64,000 nucleotides of DNA from Collybia mongolica (Eukaryota; Basidiomycota; Agaricomycetes; Agaricales; Clitocybaceae). A program made the position numbers and the translations under genes. Numbering within the stretch: the first letter of the stretch is position 1; each line of letters starts with the position of its first letter. Of the stretch, positions 1-11,767 are shown piece by piece. The stretch covers positions 434,001 to 498,000 of the forward strand of contig JAAXNY010000005.1 in the NCBI GenBank assembly GCA_013420905.1, written 5' to 3'. Under the pieces are notes generated by a model, which was not told the origin of the DNA, made no database searches, and saw nothing but the letters and a program-made list of their open reading frames with translations.

Positions 1-929
1 ACAAAAACCATCAGAACTAACTTTTCTCAGGATCATGGACACTAATAAGCATTCAGATTGTTGTCATGTATTTGGTATACTTATATGGTGGAATAGATCA
101 TGTGACATGTGCCAATAAATAGAGAAATCAATCTAATTTGTATTTCAGGTAAATATAGTAGTAGTTGTTGATTATTCCAATGTTTAGGATAATTTCCCAC
201 AAGGGTCATGTTTGGTAAGGGTCATTGTTGTTATAAGATGTTTGTTCACCCCTGACATAACACACAGACCTTCAAAACTAGCTGAATCTGGACATTTCTA
301 ATATTTCACTCAAAATGGACTGTGGGAAAGATATGCTCAACAAGGAAATTGTAGAGCCATGTTTGTACATTCCAAACATATAAAAACAAAGTTAATAGCT
401 TTACTGGTTATGGAGAAAAACACAAAATAAATTTTGAAACACAACACTCTGAAATATTAGATATGCATAATTTTGATGGCATCATCAAAGGCATTATGTA
501 AGCATCCCAAATACATGCAAATTATGTCACAACACTTTGTATTTGTGGAGAAATGCTGTAAAAAGCTATAAGAGAAGAAAAATCCCATTATGGAAATATT
601 TCCCACAGTGTTGAAATATGAATCAATGAATCAATCAATCAATCAACTTTTTGCCCGAAAACTGGGTTGATAAAGAACTTGTAATAATAGAAACAAGTTC
701 CCATAGTATTGAAATGTATACCAACCATTCAACATTTAACATTTTATTTCTAGCCTTGCATCCTGGGTTAATCAAAAACTTATCAGATATGCTAAAAATA
801 GAAATATCATCATCAAAGACAAAGTTCAAACAAATGTACATATGTCTGTTAAGTGTTTTTTGTTGTATTATCACATACTATATTTAACCATACTTATATA
901 GCTAGCCATTGTCAAGATATTGAGCATTA
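1..929. other. AT-rich non-coding stretch
   Basis: This stretch is AT-rich, and short open frames on both strands show no recognisable domain. It contains simple repeats such as the run of aatcaatg-type units near 625-645. I see no gene here. It probably belongs to the repeat-rich tract that continues to about 3.4 kb. Confidence 0.5.
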
Positions 930-1860
930 TAGATTCCAGGAGCATCCACATTGACTTGTTTGGCTATGCTTATGGCCAAGTAATATATAAATGTGATATT
1001 AAAATAGATATAATAAGAGATTATAATCAAATTTGGAAAAGCAAACAGATATAAATATACATTTCCTGGTGTACCTCCTCCATAGGTCTAGGGGTAGTAG
1101 CAATTTCAATTGTCTCTGTTAGCCTTGTATTTGCTGAGATATGCATCATCTATATTGTGGGAATTTCATTAATATTGTTTGTTTGGCCAGATGTTGGCAA
1201 AGTAATATACAGATCATATTCATTTGTAATATGTAGTAAAAAGGTTGTTGTTGATAATCAGATTTGGAAGGGTACAAACAACTACAAACACATATAAACA
1301 AACACGTCATGTATTCCTTTACAATGTCTAGTCGTAGCATGTCCATCAGCTTTGTATTTGCTGAGATAAGTATCATCTATATTGTGGGAATTTCTTTGAT
1401 ATTATTGTTTGTTTGGCCAGATGTGATGAAGTGATATACAGACAGTATTCATTTGTAATATGTAGCAAGAAAATTGTTGTTGATGAGGTTTATAAAAATA
1501 AAAACAAATACAAACACTTACAAACATATACATGAGGTACTACTCCACCATATCTAACACTAGCAATTTAAATTATATCCATAGGCCTTGTTGTTGTTGA
1601 GATATGCAATGATTTATATTGTGGGAACTTTGATAGTATTGTTTGTTTGGCTAGCTGTGGCAAAGTCATATACAAACTTGATATTCATTTGTAACATGCT
1701 TGTAGTGAGAGAGCTGCTTTTGATCATGATGTTTGAAGGTGACCAAACAAATACAAATACATACAAATATACCAATTGGGTAGCCCTTCACCATATCTAG
1801 TGATAGCAATTTAAATTGCATCCATAGGTCTTGTCATTGTTGAGATATTCAATGTTTTGT
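930..1860. repeat. Degenerate tandem repeat, unit ~222-234 bp, about four copies
   Basis: The motif tgtttggc recurs at about 958, 1180, 1410 and 1644, each time followed by a related 'aa/gtgatatacag' segment. It is preceded by 'tgagatatgcat...tatattgtggg' in the later copies. The spacings are 222, 230 and 234 bp. Each unit also carries a run of 'acaaatacaaacac'-like sequence and 'ccataggtct'. The copies have clearly diverged. There is no coding potential. This could be a small satellite or tandemly duplicated transposon subterminal sequence. Confidence 0.75.
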
Positions 1861-1901
1861 AGTGTGGTAAAAGTTTGGCCCAAAGCGGAAGAAGCCTCTT
1901 G

Positions 1902-1971
1902 TAATCGTGCTTACATTTGTCAACTACGCTGTTAGAGCTAACAGCGTAGTTGACAAACGTAAGCATGATTA
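1902..1971. repeat. 34-bp inverted repeat with 2-bp spacer
   Basis: The left arm is 1902-1935 and the right arm 1938-1971, separated by 'ag'. The arms match at 32 of 34 positions by eye. The structure could extrude as a cruciform or, if transcribed, fold into a very stable hairpin. It lies just past the tandem repeat array, in sequence without genes. It may be the joined ends of a foldback or miniature element, but no flanking duplication was identified. Confidence 0.8.
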
Positions 1972-3470
1972 TGCAGTGGACAGTTATTAATCAATTCTTG
2001 AGATATCCCAACATAAGACCAATTAACTCGAAATTATGGTATTGAATGCAGCTTATGTTAGCAGTTGCCTTTTTTGCTCGAAATCCGCGCGTCGGCCAAT
2101 ATTGATTCCCACAGTTAGAAAAATATTTCCACGACTACAAAGTGTTACTGATGTACTTCAAAATGTTTACTGATCATGTTCTAATGAATTCTCGGAACAC
2201 TTCAAAATTACTAACCGTGGGAAAAACAACACTGGATCTTGTTGGGTACGCTGAATTTTCCCCGCAAACCCAGGATGATGAACGAGTTACTTATGTAAAC
2301 ATAAGGACTTGTAACTTTCTACTCAGATACTTGTTAGACATTTATATCCTCTCCTATGTCTTTGGCAGAAAAGTATGCCTTGTATATAGATGGATTACTA
2401 CAAGCATATTTTTATCCTATTTTTCCTCATACTATTAGCCTATGCACCCAGTGGCAGCAACTTTTTGAAGCTTCACAACAAGAAGCATTCCTTCATATAT
2501 AGAAATAGAAAAGAATAATTTGCTAGAATAATGAAGAAACATACAAGAGACACTTACAGGGGCCCAAATGGCATTATGGAACACATCACACACAAGGCAT
2601 TGTTGGCTTGTATGTAACCATGGGCTGCACTAGTGCTGCAGAGGTTGGAGATGCATGGGAGTAGGTAGGAATGGCCAGAGGATGATGGAGGTGGAGAGGG
2701 GTTGTCCAGTCATTGTCAATGGTGATGAAGATGGATTTATAAGGGGATCACTCATTCAGACCAACATTGTATAACATCACACATCACACATCAGAGATTG
2801 TAAATGCAAGCTGAAGACATAGATTGCAAATCAGAATCACATGTCATAGGCCACATCACACATCAGAGTTTGGAGATCATAAACCCAACTGTCATCTCAA
2901 TGTGCACCCCACTTGTTGGAATCATACAGGCCCAGTATGTGAACATATCTATTGTACTAGCAAACCCTATTGTGTGACCCTGAATGATGTGACAACAATA
3001 GAAGTATATACTGGCATTGTGTAAACTAGGTATATAGTGGTCACACCTCTATAGGGAATCCTCAGATTGATCTCTTAGGATTCCCCCTACCATGTGAGTA
3101 GTTTAGACATGTATCAGACCAATAGACTTAGGATTTCCCCTACCAGCTGGAAGTTGGCTGACTTGTGATCATGTGCACTCTGACTTAGGGTTGCCCTAAC
3201 AGGATTATTGTTTGCATGAGTTATTTCTGCACAAGAGCTGTAAGTATTTTGAAACAACCCATTGCAAACCTGCCCAAACAGGTGTGGGTTTTGAACAGGT
3301 ATCTCAAGCATGACCCATACCTGTACCCACCTAACCCACACCTGCATACCTGTGGTGTGCACTAACTATATTTGAAACATTATCTTGGCTTTCAGTTTGG
3401 AGCAACATTGTGATACCACTTTAAGAGCAGCTTTATGAGTATGCTCATTAGATATATTCCAAATTGCATG
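1972..3470. other. Non-coding, repeat-relic sequence
   Basis: No gene was recognised. A short direct repeat (cacatcacacatcagag) occurs near 2779 and 2851. Around 3270-3355 short motifs of the type cacacctg/acccacc/aggtgtggg recur in both orientations. That pattern resembles the subterminal repeats of hAT-like elements and may be a relic end. The hAT element starting at 3479 is inserted just to the right. Confidence 0.4.
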
Positions 3471-3478
3471 GAAATAAT
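3471..3478. repeat. Left target-site duplication of the hAT element (gaaataat)
   Basis: These eight bases directly precede the left TIR and are identical to 7215-7222 directly after the right TIR. Confidence 0.9.
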
Positions 3479-6400
3479 TAGTGCTTCAAGGTCCGGTTTA
3501 CTAAACCGGAAAATGACCAGGACTGAACCAGACTGTAACCGAAACTGACCAGACTTCCAGTTCGGTTACAGCCAAATTTGCCCATCAACGGTTCCGGTCT
3601 ATCTGATTTCAAACACTGCTAGAACTGGCATGAAACTGGTCTAAACCAGTCATGACCGGTTTTCGATGTACATAGGAAGAGCTTGAGGAACACAGAAAAT
3701 AATTGTTACTTGATGGAGTTGGAAGCATGACAAATAATGCCAGCACAAACAATTTTCAGGATTCAGCTACAGGTCTTATTCCTTCGAACATGGCTAAACC
3801 AAAGGGCAGTAAAAAGAAAACCAAGAGTTCAAACATGACACAAAAGGCGGGCAGTAGGTGCAAAAGACAAGCAATCAGCAATGATGATGATCAAAGTTCG
3901 GATGATGAAGGCACAAAAGCAGTCCAATCTCAAAAGCAAACCAGGCGCAACACAATTGTGGAGGAGATTGATGAGGAAGAGGACTCAGGTATTAAAGTTA
4001 TTGAAGAAGTAGTTGATCCTGCAGAAGATAGCAATGAGGTATCATAACAAGACACTACTACTAATCCATTACTTACTGGTTGACAGCAGAGTGACCTCGG
4101 ATCACAACACCAAGGCGAAATTCTGGAGGTATTGCCCATAAAGAAGGACAGCACTAAAGACCTCTTGCTGATGTTCTCTGACCATGTAACCATTGTATTC
4201 AAGCTCAAGAAAGGAAAGGAGGAAATGTTGATAGGCCGGTGGTGCTTAACATGCAGGTAAGGATCATCAACCAGATAGTAGAGCAAAGGCAAAGAGTACT
4301 CATGTATGTGCAGGGCAACTAAAGGACTGAAGGGTGGGCAAAAGAAGGCTTTCTTGACAGGAGGTAATTTGAGCTGTCGTGCACATCTATGCCAACACTA
4401 TGAAATATACCAGCAATGGTGCAAGGAGGAAAACATACCAGAAAACCACCACTGCATCCCTTGGCACATATGGAGGGCAATGAAGACCAGAAAGAGCCCT
4501 GTTGTGCAAGGGAGCCTGGACGGTGTATTCGCAAAGGAGACAGGACCACAGGAATTCAGCTGGGAAGCAGTTATATGTGCTGTTGCACAGTTTGTCACTT
4601 GCGACAATCAGGTGTGTTGTGAAGAATTGTTGGTGGATTGTAGCTGATGTTGATCAACAGGTGCTGGCCGTTGCAGGCAAGGTGACATTCCGCAACTGCC
4701 TCGTTGCAATGAGGCCCAAGGCAGGAAGTGTGGATCTCCCAACCACACACAACATTACAATGTATATACACAATGAATTCGTTGAATGGCTAAAGAAGCT
4801 GAAAGATGATATAACCGTGAGCAATCTAAATCGTATCATATACGGCGCTTACCTCGATGACACAGAATGCTCCTGGTAAGGTCTCCTTGACAGCAGATGG
4901 GTGGACTGCAGACAATACGAAAGCGTTGTTTTTGGGGGTGACAGCACACTGGATTGATGTAAAGGAAGGGAAGTGGTTGTTACGCTTGGAGGTGATCGGT
5001 TTCAAGGGTGTTTCAGGTGAGCATAGCGGTGCAAATCTGGGCAGGTACTTTGTTGGGCTTTGTGACCATGTGGGGATTTGCAACAAAGAAAGATCAAAGG
5101 TCAGTAGGAATTCTGATCAATTACTGATAAGATAAACTGATTATCACTCAGCTCCATATGGTGATGCTCAACAATACGTCAAACAACAATACCACCTGCG
5201 AGACCATCAAATATTTCCATACTCGAAGGAAATACAGCCCATGGAAAGCTGCCCAGAACCAACTGCTGTGAGTCCATCAGTTCCGACTTGCTGTTCTTCA
5301 GATAACGTTGTTCAGATGCCTCGAACATGTTGTCAACATCGCTGTCATAACCATAATGGGCTGCATCACCAAGACTGCAGCTGTGGAGAATACAACCGCC
5401 ATCTGGGAGTACGATCCAGACCTACCTCATAACTGGGTGTTGGGCGGATCTTTGGACGTCATTGCTGTCATCCACACTGTTGTGATCAAGGTACGTTCAA
5501 TACGTTGTTTGCCGTGGATTGCTCAACTTACCGTGGTGCCAGCTCCAAGCCTCTAGCCAACGAATTGAGTACTTCGAAGGGCTCCAGATTCAGTGTAAGA
5601 TATCCAACCCACTGAGAATCCCACTCCATAGCAACGTTTGGTGGGGCTCGGCCTTCTACATGCTTGATTGTTCATATAAGCTGTGTCAGGTGAGCCAAAT
5701 TTAGTTGGTTGCTATTGATACTTATCTGATTCGGCATGCATAGCCAATTGGTCTTTTCTTGAAATCCGCAGACTCCCTCTTTGGTCCAATTACGACCATT
5801 CGCCGCGATGGCCAGATTCAAAAGAAGATCCCCTGGAGTGCGTTCCAACTCCACAATGAGGACTGGGAACAGATAAGGGATGCGCAAGACATACTACAGG
5901 TGTGTGGCCTTCTTGTACCCCTGCTGGATGATTGACTAACGTTTACAGATAGGATTCCAACCATGTCCAACACTACTTCTCTTCAGATCGGCTTCCCACT
6001 CTCTGGTGAGCACTTCCTGCGATAGAGGAGTTACAAACCGCATGGGAGGCAAAGCGTGATGACACGAGATTTGCCATTTATCGTGAGGCTATCAATGAGG
6101 GACTTGCAAAGCTGCAAAAGTACTATTTGCACTTCAACAAAAAGCCCGGCTATATTCTTGGGCTCTTCCTTCATCCATACTACAAGTTAGACTACATCAA
6201 GATGGCTTGGGGTGGCGCAGAGGAACAGGCAAGGGAGCATGCAGCGGGTAATGCACATGCAAAAGATTGGCAGGACGAGGCAAGGAAGATAGTCGAGCAG
6301 ATGGTGAGTCCAACATATAATCCTGCCTGCAAATCCAACTGAATCCAATGAGATGGTGGACTATTACCAGCACCGACCTCAGGCTAGCGCTGACCTGGCA

Positions 6401-7214
6401 GCCCCAGCTGTAACTGAGGAAGGAGACCTGGAATTGACATCCTTAATATCCGACTACGACCGATATTGATGCAGGCACGTCACTCAGGATGACAACGAGG
6501 GGTGGGCCTCAGAGCTGCGTCACTACATCAAGGACGTACCTGCAAAAGTTAAAAAGGATACCGACATTGTTGAATGGTGGCAGGTATGTTCATTTCCTCA
6601 TTCCTCCTTCATGTACTGACCCCATCTAATAGGATCATGCTCAAATGTACCCGACGCTTGCCCTCATCGCCCTTGACACCCTCCCTTCCCAAGCATCCTC
6701 CGTCCCCTGTGAACGTCTCTTTTCTGCTAGCAAGCAGGTAGCTGATGATCGCCATGCATCTTTGGGTGCGACGCGATTTGAGGAACTTCAAATCATGAAG
6801 TTTGCATGGCAAAACAATATCTCAGATCTTTCAGCCTGGAACTCAAAGCTCGTTGAGGAGGTGGACATGGATGAGTACTGTGAATTGCTTGCTACCGATA
6901 ATCATGCAGCAGAGTCTGAAAGAACTGGAGTGGCAACTTTCGCGGACTTCAATGATTAATAATAGGCATAGTATACTCTAAGTCCTGTCGGGGAACCAGT
7001 CTGAACCGCACCTCAACCAGTCATAACTGGTTATTATAGACTTCTGAAAATAACTGGTTAAAACTGGTTACGAGACTGGACCGAACCGTGGATAACCGGT
7101 TCTGCCCAGTCCAGTCCGGTTACAACTACTTGGGCTTGTTTTGTGAACCGGTTACGGTCCCGGTTACACCGAAAAAGGTGAAAAAACCGGACCGAACCTG
7201 ACTTTGAAGCACTA
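3479..7214 (+). mobile_element. hAT-superfamily DNA transposon, complete by its ends
   Basis: The element is 3736 bp. Its ends are the 11-bp terminal inverted repeats tagtgcttcaa (3479-3489) and ttgaagcacta (7204-7214). It is flanked by a perfect 8-bp target duplication gaaataat at 3471-3478 and 7215-7222. An 8-bp duplication and TAGTG-type ends are diagnostic of hAT elements. Both ends carry dense subterminal repeats built on aaccggtt/ccggt/aactggt motifs (about 3490-3665 and 6990-7200), the likely transposase-binding regions. It encloses one multi-exon transposase gene with two in-frame stops. It may still be mobilisable in trans because both ends look intact. Confidence 0.92.
3703..6959 (+). 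pseudogene. hAT transposase, multi-exon, two in-frame TGA codons
   Basis: The reading runs from ATG 3703 (or the internal Met at 3790) through about ten exons to the stop at 6957-6959. The N-terminus is lysine-rich and acidic. It is followed by a BED-like zinc-binding region (CLTC ... CRAHLCQHY, about 4245-4400). The RNase-H-like core begins with 'LTADGWTADN' (about 4890-4920), and a further block contains 'GGSLDVIAVIHT' (about 5440-5480). The C-terminal hAT dimerisation domain is 6645-6830, with 'SSVPCERLFSASKQ'. Exons join in frame, for example 4039-4086 and 4649-4671 are introns. Two frames are broken by TGA, at 6007-6009 (between PTLW and ALPAIEE) and 6467-6469 (between DYDRY and CRHVTQDD). 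Conserved protein continues on both sides, so this copy is inactive unless the stops are bypassed. Confidence 0.85.
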
Positions 7215-7222
7215 GAAATAAT
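7215..7222. repeat. Right target-site duplication of the hAT element (gaaataat)
   Basis: This is an identical copy of 3471-3478. The perfect match suggests that the insertion is not ancient. Confidence 0.9.
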
Positions 7223-7759
7223 TGCAATGAGAATAATTGGCACTAATCTCTAATTTGATCTTTTACATCCTGCTCAAGCAAAGCCAGAATTAATTCTGAG
7301 GATAGACTTTGGGTAAAAATTGAGTATATTTGGAAGAATATTTGAATATCCCCCAACTTTACCCAGGAGAGTGTGGATAGGTTTTTTCTTAATTTGGTCC
7401 GAATTTACTCTAAGTATTATGTTCAAGTACATAAGCCAACTCCCCCAGTGTCAATCAATTCAACAATAAAGAAGCCAAATGAAGTAATACAGGCTGTTTG
7501 CTATCTTGTGTATAGATCACAGCTTCAAAATGAAAAATAGAGATAACACAAGGATGCATTGGAGTCATTGGACATGTGGTGTCCTATGGATGTAGAAGGT
7601 AGGGAGTGAGGAAGGAAGATAATATTGATGGTAGATGGATATTGCCGAGTACAAATACATGCTGCAAACTGTTACATGACGATCCCAACCTGACGAGAAT
7701 AAACACCATATCAATAAAGGGACGGAGAGGGTTTGTAGACACTACAAAACATATATCCC
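7223..7759. other. Flank of hAT insertion and 3' region of the minus-strand coiled-coil gene
   Basis: There is no separate gene. The left part is AT-rich. The part nearest 7760 is presumably the 3' untranslated region of the gene that ends there on the minus strand. Confidence 0.4.
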
Positions 7760-10637
7760 TTATCTCAACATAAAGCCAGCAGAACTCGAACTCGTCATTC
7801 TCTGACGTAGCTCCCCGATCTGGCTTGGGCTGAGCCGTTCGAGCTCCTCCCAGTCCTTCGGGTGTCCAGTCTTGCAGTGCCCGACGAGCTCCGGCCAAGT
7901 GGCTTTCGTAGAGAACGTCATAGGCGGTGTTTGTTTATCGGCATCTTTGGGGCGACTCCTGTATCAGGGACACGAAGAACGTAGTGAAATAAATTAGAGG
8001 CGCATTTCCGAACACGTCGGTGGTGCTCACCTGCACATTCGACAAATCATATTATCGCCCCGCGTCTCGTACAATAAGTCCATGTGATTGATTCCGATCT
8101 TGTTCGGGCGTGGACGCGTAGCCTTGTCGATTTGAGGCTTGACGTCAACCGCCACCAGCGTCGGAAGTGCCTCACCAGTATCAAGTTTAGGTGTTGTCAA
8201 TAGTTCTCCCTCCTCGAGCGGCCGCGTACCGGCTGTAGAAGACGACGATGAGGTTGTTAAGGTAGTGGATGAGCTCTGTTCCATGGACGCGGAAACGACC
8301 TCTGGCAGCGTCTCAGCCTGCGCACAGATACGTGGTTCGTCCAATCTTGGCCGCGGCCGTGACCTTTCACGATTGTCAGAAGGATCCGTAAGTGATCTCG
8401 CTGGGGCTAGGCGACGATGCTCGCTCGTCCACCGAGCGCTACCTTCATGTTCAAACTCTGTACGACCCCTCTTTCGTTTTCGCAGGTCTGGGCTGCCTTG
8501 GGAGGGCGATAAAGGTACAGTGAAGCGCGCCACGATCGGCGGCGTGGTAGCGGCTGAGCGCGGAGGTGAGGATGGAGCATGGTTGGTTGTGGGCCTGTAA
8601 CGTTGGTTGCTGGGCCCTGCGAGCGGTGTGGGTTTGTGGTAGTCGGGCCGAGGTGGGAACTGGTGACGTGGAGGTGATGATTGGTTGTGTTGTAGTGAAG
8701 CAGATCGATTTCCGGGCGCTTCAAGGGCAGGAGAGTGTTGGCTGTCAGTTCTATTGGACAGCGGTCGATATTCGGACTGTGAAGGCGACTGGACCGGAGG
8801 GACAGCCGTAAGCAAACGAGGTTGCTGCTGATTGGTCTCGGACCTCGGGGCTACAGATAATGTGGGGCACTCGTCCGGCCCTTTGTCGCGCAGCCGATTG
8901 TCACTAGACGGGGTGGGGCACGGCGCTGGGGCGTGGTCGCTACTGTCGTGGTTCTCATGATGCTCTCTGAGTGTGTTCGAGACGTGAAGGTAGAGCGAAT
9001 GGGGCGATCGCGAAGCTGAGGTTGAAGGTCGTGGGGACTGGACTCGTGGGGAAATGCGTGGGGAGTGCGAAGAGGGCGTGGATTGCCTCGTTGAAAGTGG
9101 TTCCTGCTTGACATGGGGTAGTGATGTTTGTACTAATGGAGAATTGGAGGTCGCCCTCGAGGGAGGACGCGAACCGAAAACGCGTTCACCACGTGCGATC
9201 GGACTGTGCGTTCTGTCAGGATCTTCTTCACGTTCAACCTTGAACTTTGTTAATTCTATTTCCGGTGTGCCGATGAGCGTAGCGGGTTCGCTAGCCTGGC
9301 GTTCTTGTTCCGAGCAGAATTGGGAAGCCGATAGCAGGCCATCCGTAATCTGAAATGAAAAGAGTAAGTAAAGAAATGAAATACACTCGTCACCTCATGG
9401 AAACTTACCCCTTTGAGCTTCTGCGTTGCTTCAGCAAGCCTCTTCTCCGCGAGTGCCCTCAACGACCTCTGTTCCTGAACTTCTCTCACTTTGACAGCCA
9501 TATCAACCTCAAACTGTTTCGCCAACTCAGCCCTTATCGTCTCCACCGTCGAATGTATGGCGTCCTTCTGCGCTTGCTCCCCAGCCTGGACTCGTAACAT
9601 CTGGGCCTGGCCCTGACGATGCAACACCTCATTATTCGCCTGGAGCCTGCGGAACTCGACAGCCTGTTCGTCCCTATCCAATCTGACACGCTGGACCTCA
9701 GCCGCGGCCCGCTTGATATCCTCCCTCACCTCCGCGTTCTCTGCCCGCAATCGATTCGCTTCTTCGAACACGGCATCCCGCTCAACACGCATCATCTGGC
9801 TCTGCCGTCGCTCTGCGTCGAGCAGCCTCGTGAGCTCGCCGTGCATTCGGGAGATTTCGTGCTGGACGCTCGCTACGGTCCGGACCCATGCTTCTTCATA
9901 GAGATGTTGGATGGGTGTGAGGGCTTTGGCTGCGGCTTTGATGGCGTCGGGATGGATGGGTGCTGCTTGGGATGTGTTTGGTTTGCGGATGGATACGGGA
10001 TTTGGTGGCTGGGGTGCGATAGGTGATGAGGCTGCTGATGGCGGTGGCCTTTGTGGTGCTGAGGGAATAGTCTGCTGGTTTTGTTGCGGTTGCTCCTGGT
10101 GTGCTTGCTGCTGGTGAGGAACTAGATACGGCCGCGCGTGATGCTGTACCCTTGAATGGTTTGAGTCCTGGGTAGTACTATCATATTTGAAGTTAAGTTG
10201 AGGTCCGTCCCTGTACGTTTGCTCTGACGGGCGATTCTGATGGTCTTCTTGACTTTTGAATTGACCATAGGAGTGTCCTGGGGGTCCTGGGATTATGGCG
10301 TTGCTGTGCCTCTGCAGACCGTGTTCCGAGAGTGTGGGATGTGAAGGCACACGCTGAATAGGCGGACCTGTTGCGTAGGCTGCCACTACTGACGTCGGCA
10401 GCATAGGTCGGCGCTTTTTTCAGATCTCTTAGTGGGGTACCTCCTGATGCGTTGGAAAAAACATACCGTCTCTTGTTGGACCGTTGGTGTGACAGGTTGA
10501 TATTGTGCAACTGAGTCCATCGAATTTCTTTTTTGACCGTTTGGTGGAGGCGTGTATCCTCTTGTATTGTCAAATCGCTCATCAAACGGACTCCCTGTAG
10601 CCCCGCCACTCCTTTGCACTCCCGAAGTATTGCTCAT
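7760..10637 (-). CDS. Coiled-coil protein of unknown function with a C-terminal Cys/His cluster
   Basis: Four exons join in frame: 10637-10467, 10413-9409, 9349-8031 and 7958-7760, giving about 897 aa. The start is the Met of MSNTSGVQRSGG. The first intron is 53 nt with a ctaag-type branch site. Residues ~60-225 are Pro/Gln-rich and disordered, with a glutamine-rich stretch. Residues ~228-392 form a long charged coiled coil. Residues ~393-820 are Ser/Pro/Arg-rich. The C-terminus has CRMC (~827-830) followed by HCKTGH (~859-864), a possible zinc-binding CxxC...Hx4H cluster, then a short conserved-looking helix. I do not recognise the family. The order disordered-coil-disordered-finger suggests a nuclear scaffold or DNA-associated protein, but that is inference. 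It is divergent from URB1 across 1.1 kb. Confidence 0.75.
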
Positions 10638-11767
10638 TCACCGGTTGTGTCGTATCGTGGTTACGGTTTCTAAGTCCGGTATTCGTCAACATACAAACCC
10701 TGGATAACTCTGAATTTTCGTTGTGTCGCGTCAAGAGGAAAGGTAACGATGCACGTCTTTGTAGTTGTGTTAGGGAAATTGGTATCTAACCAATCAAAAT
10801 TTGGTTTTTATACGCGATCGACGAGCCGGTATCCGATTCAATTTTGGACGTAAACCCGGTGCCTGATATTTTTGCATGTCGTCCATGCTTTTACCTCGTT
10901 TTGATATCGTTGGAAGAAGTGGGCAGAACACGACTCATTTGAGTGGCTTCTTTGGTGCTCTTCGGTGTAAGTAACTAACCCCTTCTATCGCTGAAACTTC
11001 ATCGATGATCGATGAGGATTCAAATTTCATGGCTCAAGCGAAATACGATTCATAACTTGTCCAAGGGCGATAAGTATTTTTGATTGACAGATTGCCTCCC
11101 TACAATATTATGTGAACAGATCGTGGCCTATTAATAATGTCAGAAGTGGGAAAAGTCTTGAATCAACGAAGGACTTAAATAGATCAATTGATTTACTAGG
11201 CTACTGTCGTGAGAGTCCCATTTGCCCCGTTCTTCGAGCAAGGACCTTGTGATCAGTTTCGTAGATTCAGAAAGATTCAGAACTTGCGAGAACGACCCAA
11301 TTTGAGTACTTAAGGAGGGACACGCACATTGGCCGCGGAGTCACAGTGCCTATAAGCCCTATGTTTGCCCGGCTGTCTTACCGACATGACTTTGTCTGAA
11401 TTTTGACGATTATGAGTTTACGGAACGATATATCCAGTAATTACTATATGTGGATTGTTCGACGTGTGCTGACCTACCGCGACGCGACACGTCATGTGCC
11501 TAGATTTTAGTCCCACGTGCCATATTTTTCTTTTCCTCCAGGCTCTTGAAACTATGCATCGAGTTCGCGCTTTATTCCTCCCCGATCGAAACTTAACGTT
11601 TCAACGTCGATGTCCTCTAAAACTACTTGAAATTCCCACAAACCAACACAAAAGATAGATAAACTTCGTTCAGGGACTTTGTTACGAAGAAAATATTTCT
11701 TCTCAAGCAGAGTGGACTTTCGTTTCGATCATCAAGCAATCTTCTATCCCAGCTCAGCCGAGGTGAA
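10638..11767. promoter_or_regulatory. Divergent intergenic region between the coiled-coil gene and URB1
   Basis: This is 1.13 kb with no convincing reading frame. It must contain both promoters, transcribed leftward to 10637 and rightward to 11768. A pyrimidine-rich, TATA-less stretch lies shortly before 11768. No specific operator was identified. Confidence 0.5.

Noticed and set aside
8139..8600. A 153-aa plus-strand frame
   Set aside because: It lies antisense inside exon 3 of the coiled-coil gene, whose minus-strand frame is open over 1.3 kb and joins in phase on both sides.
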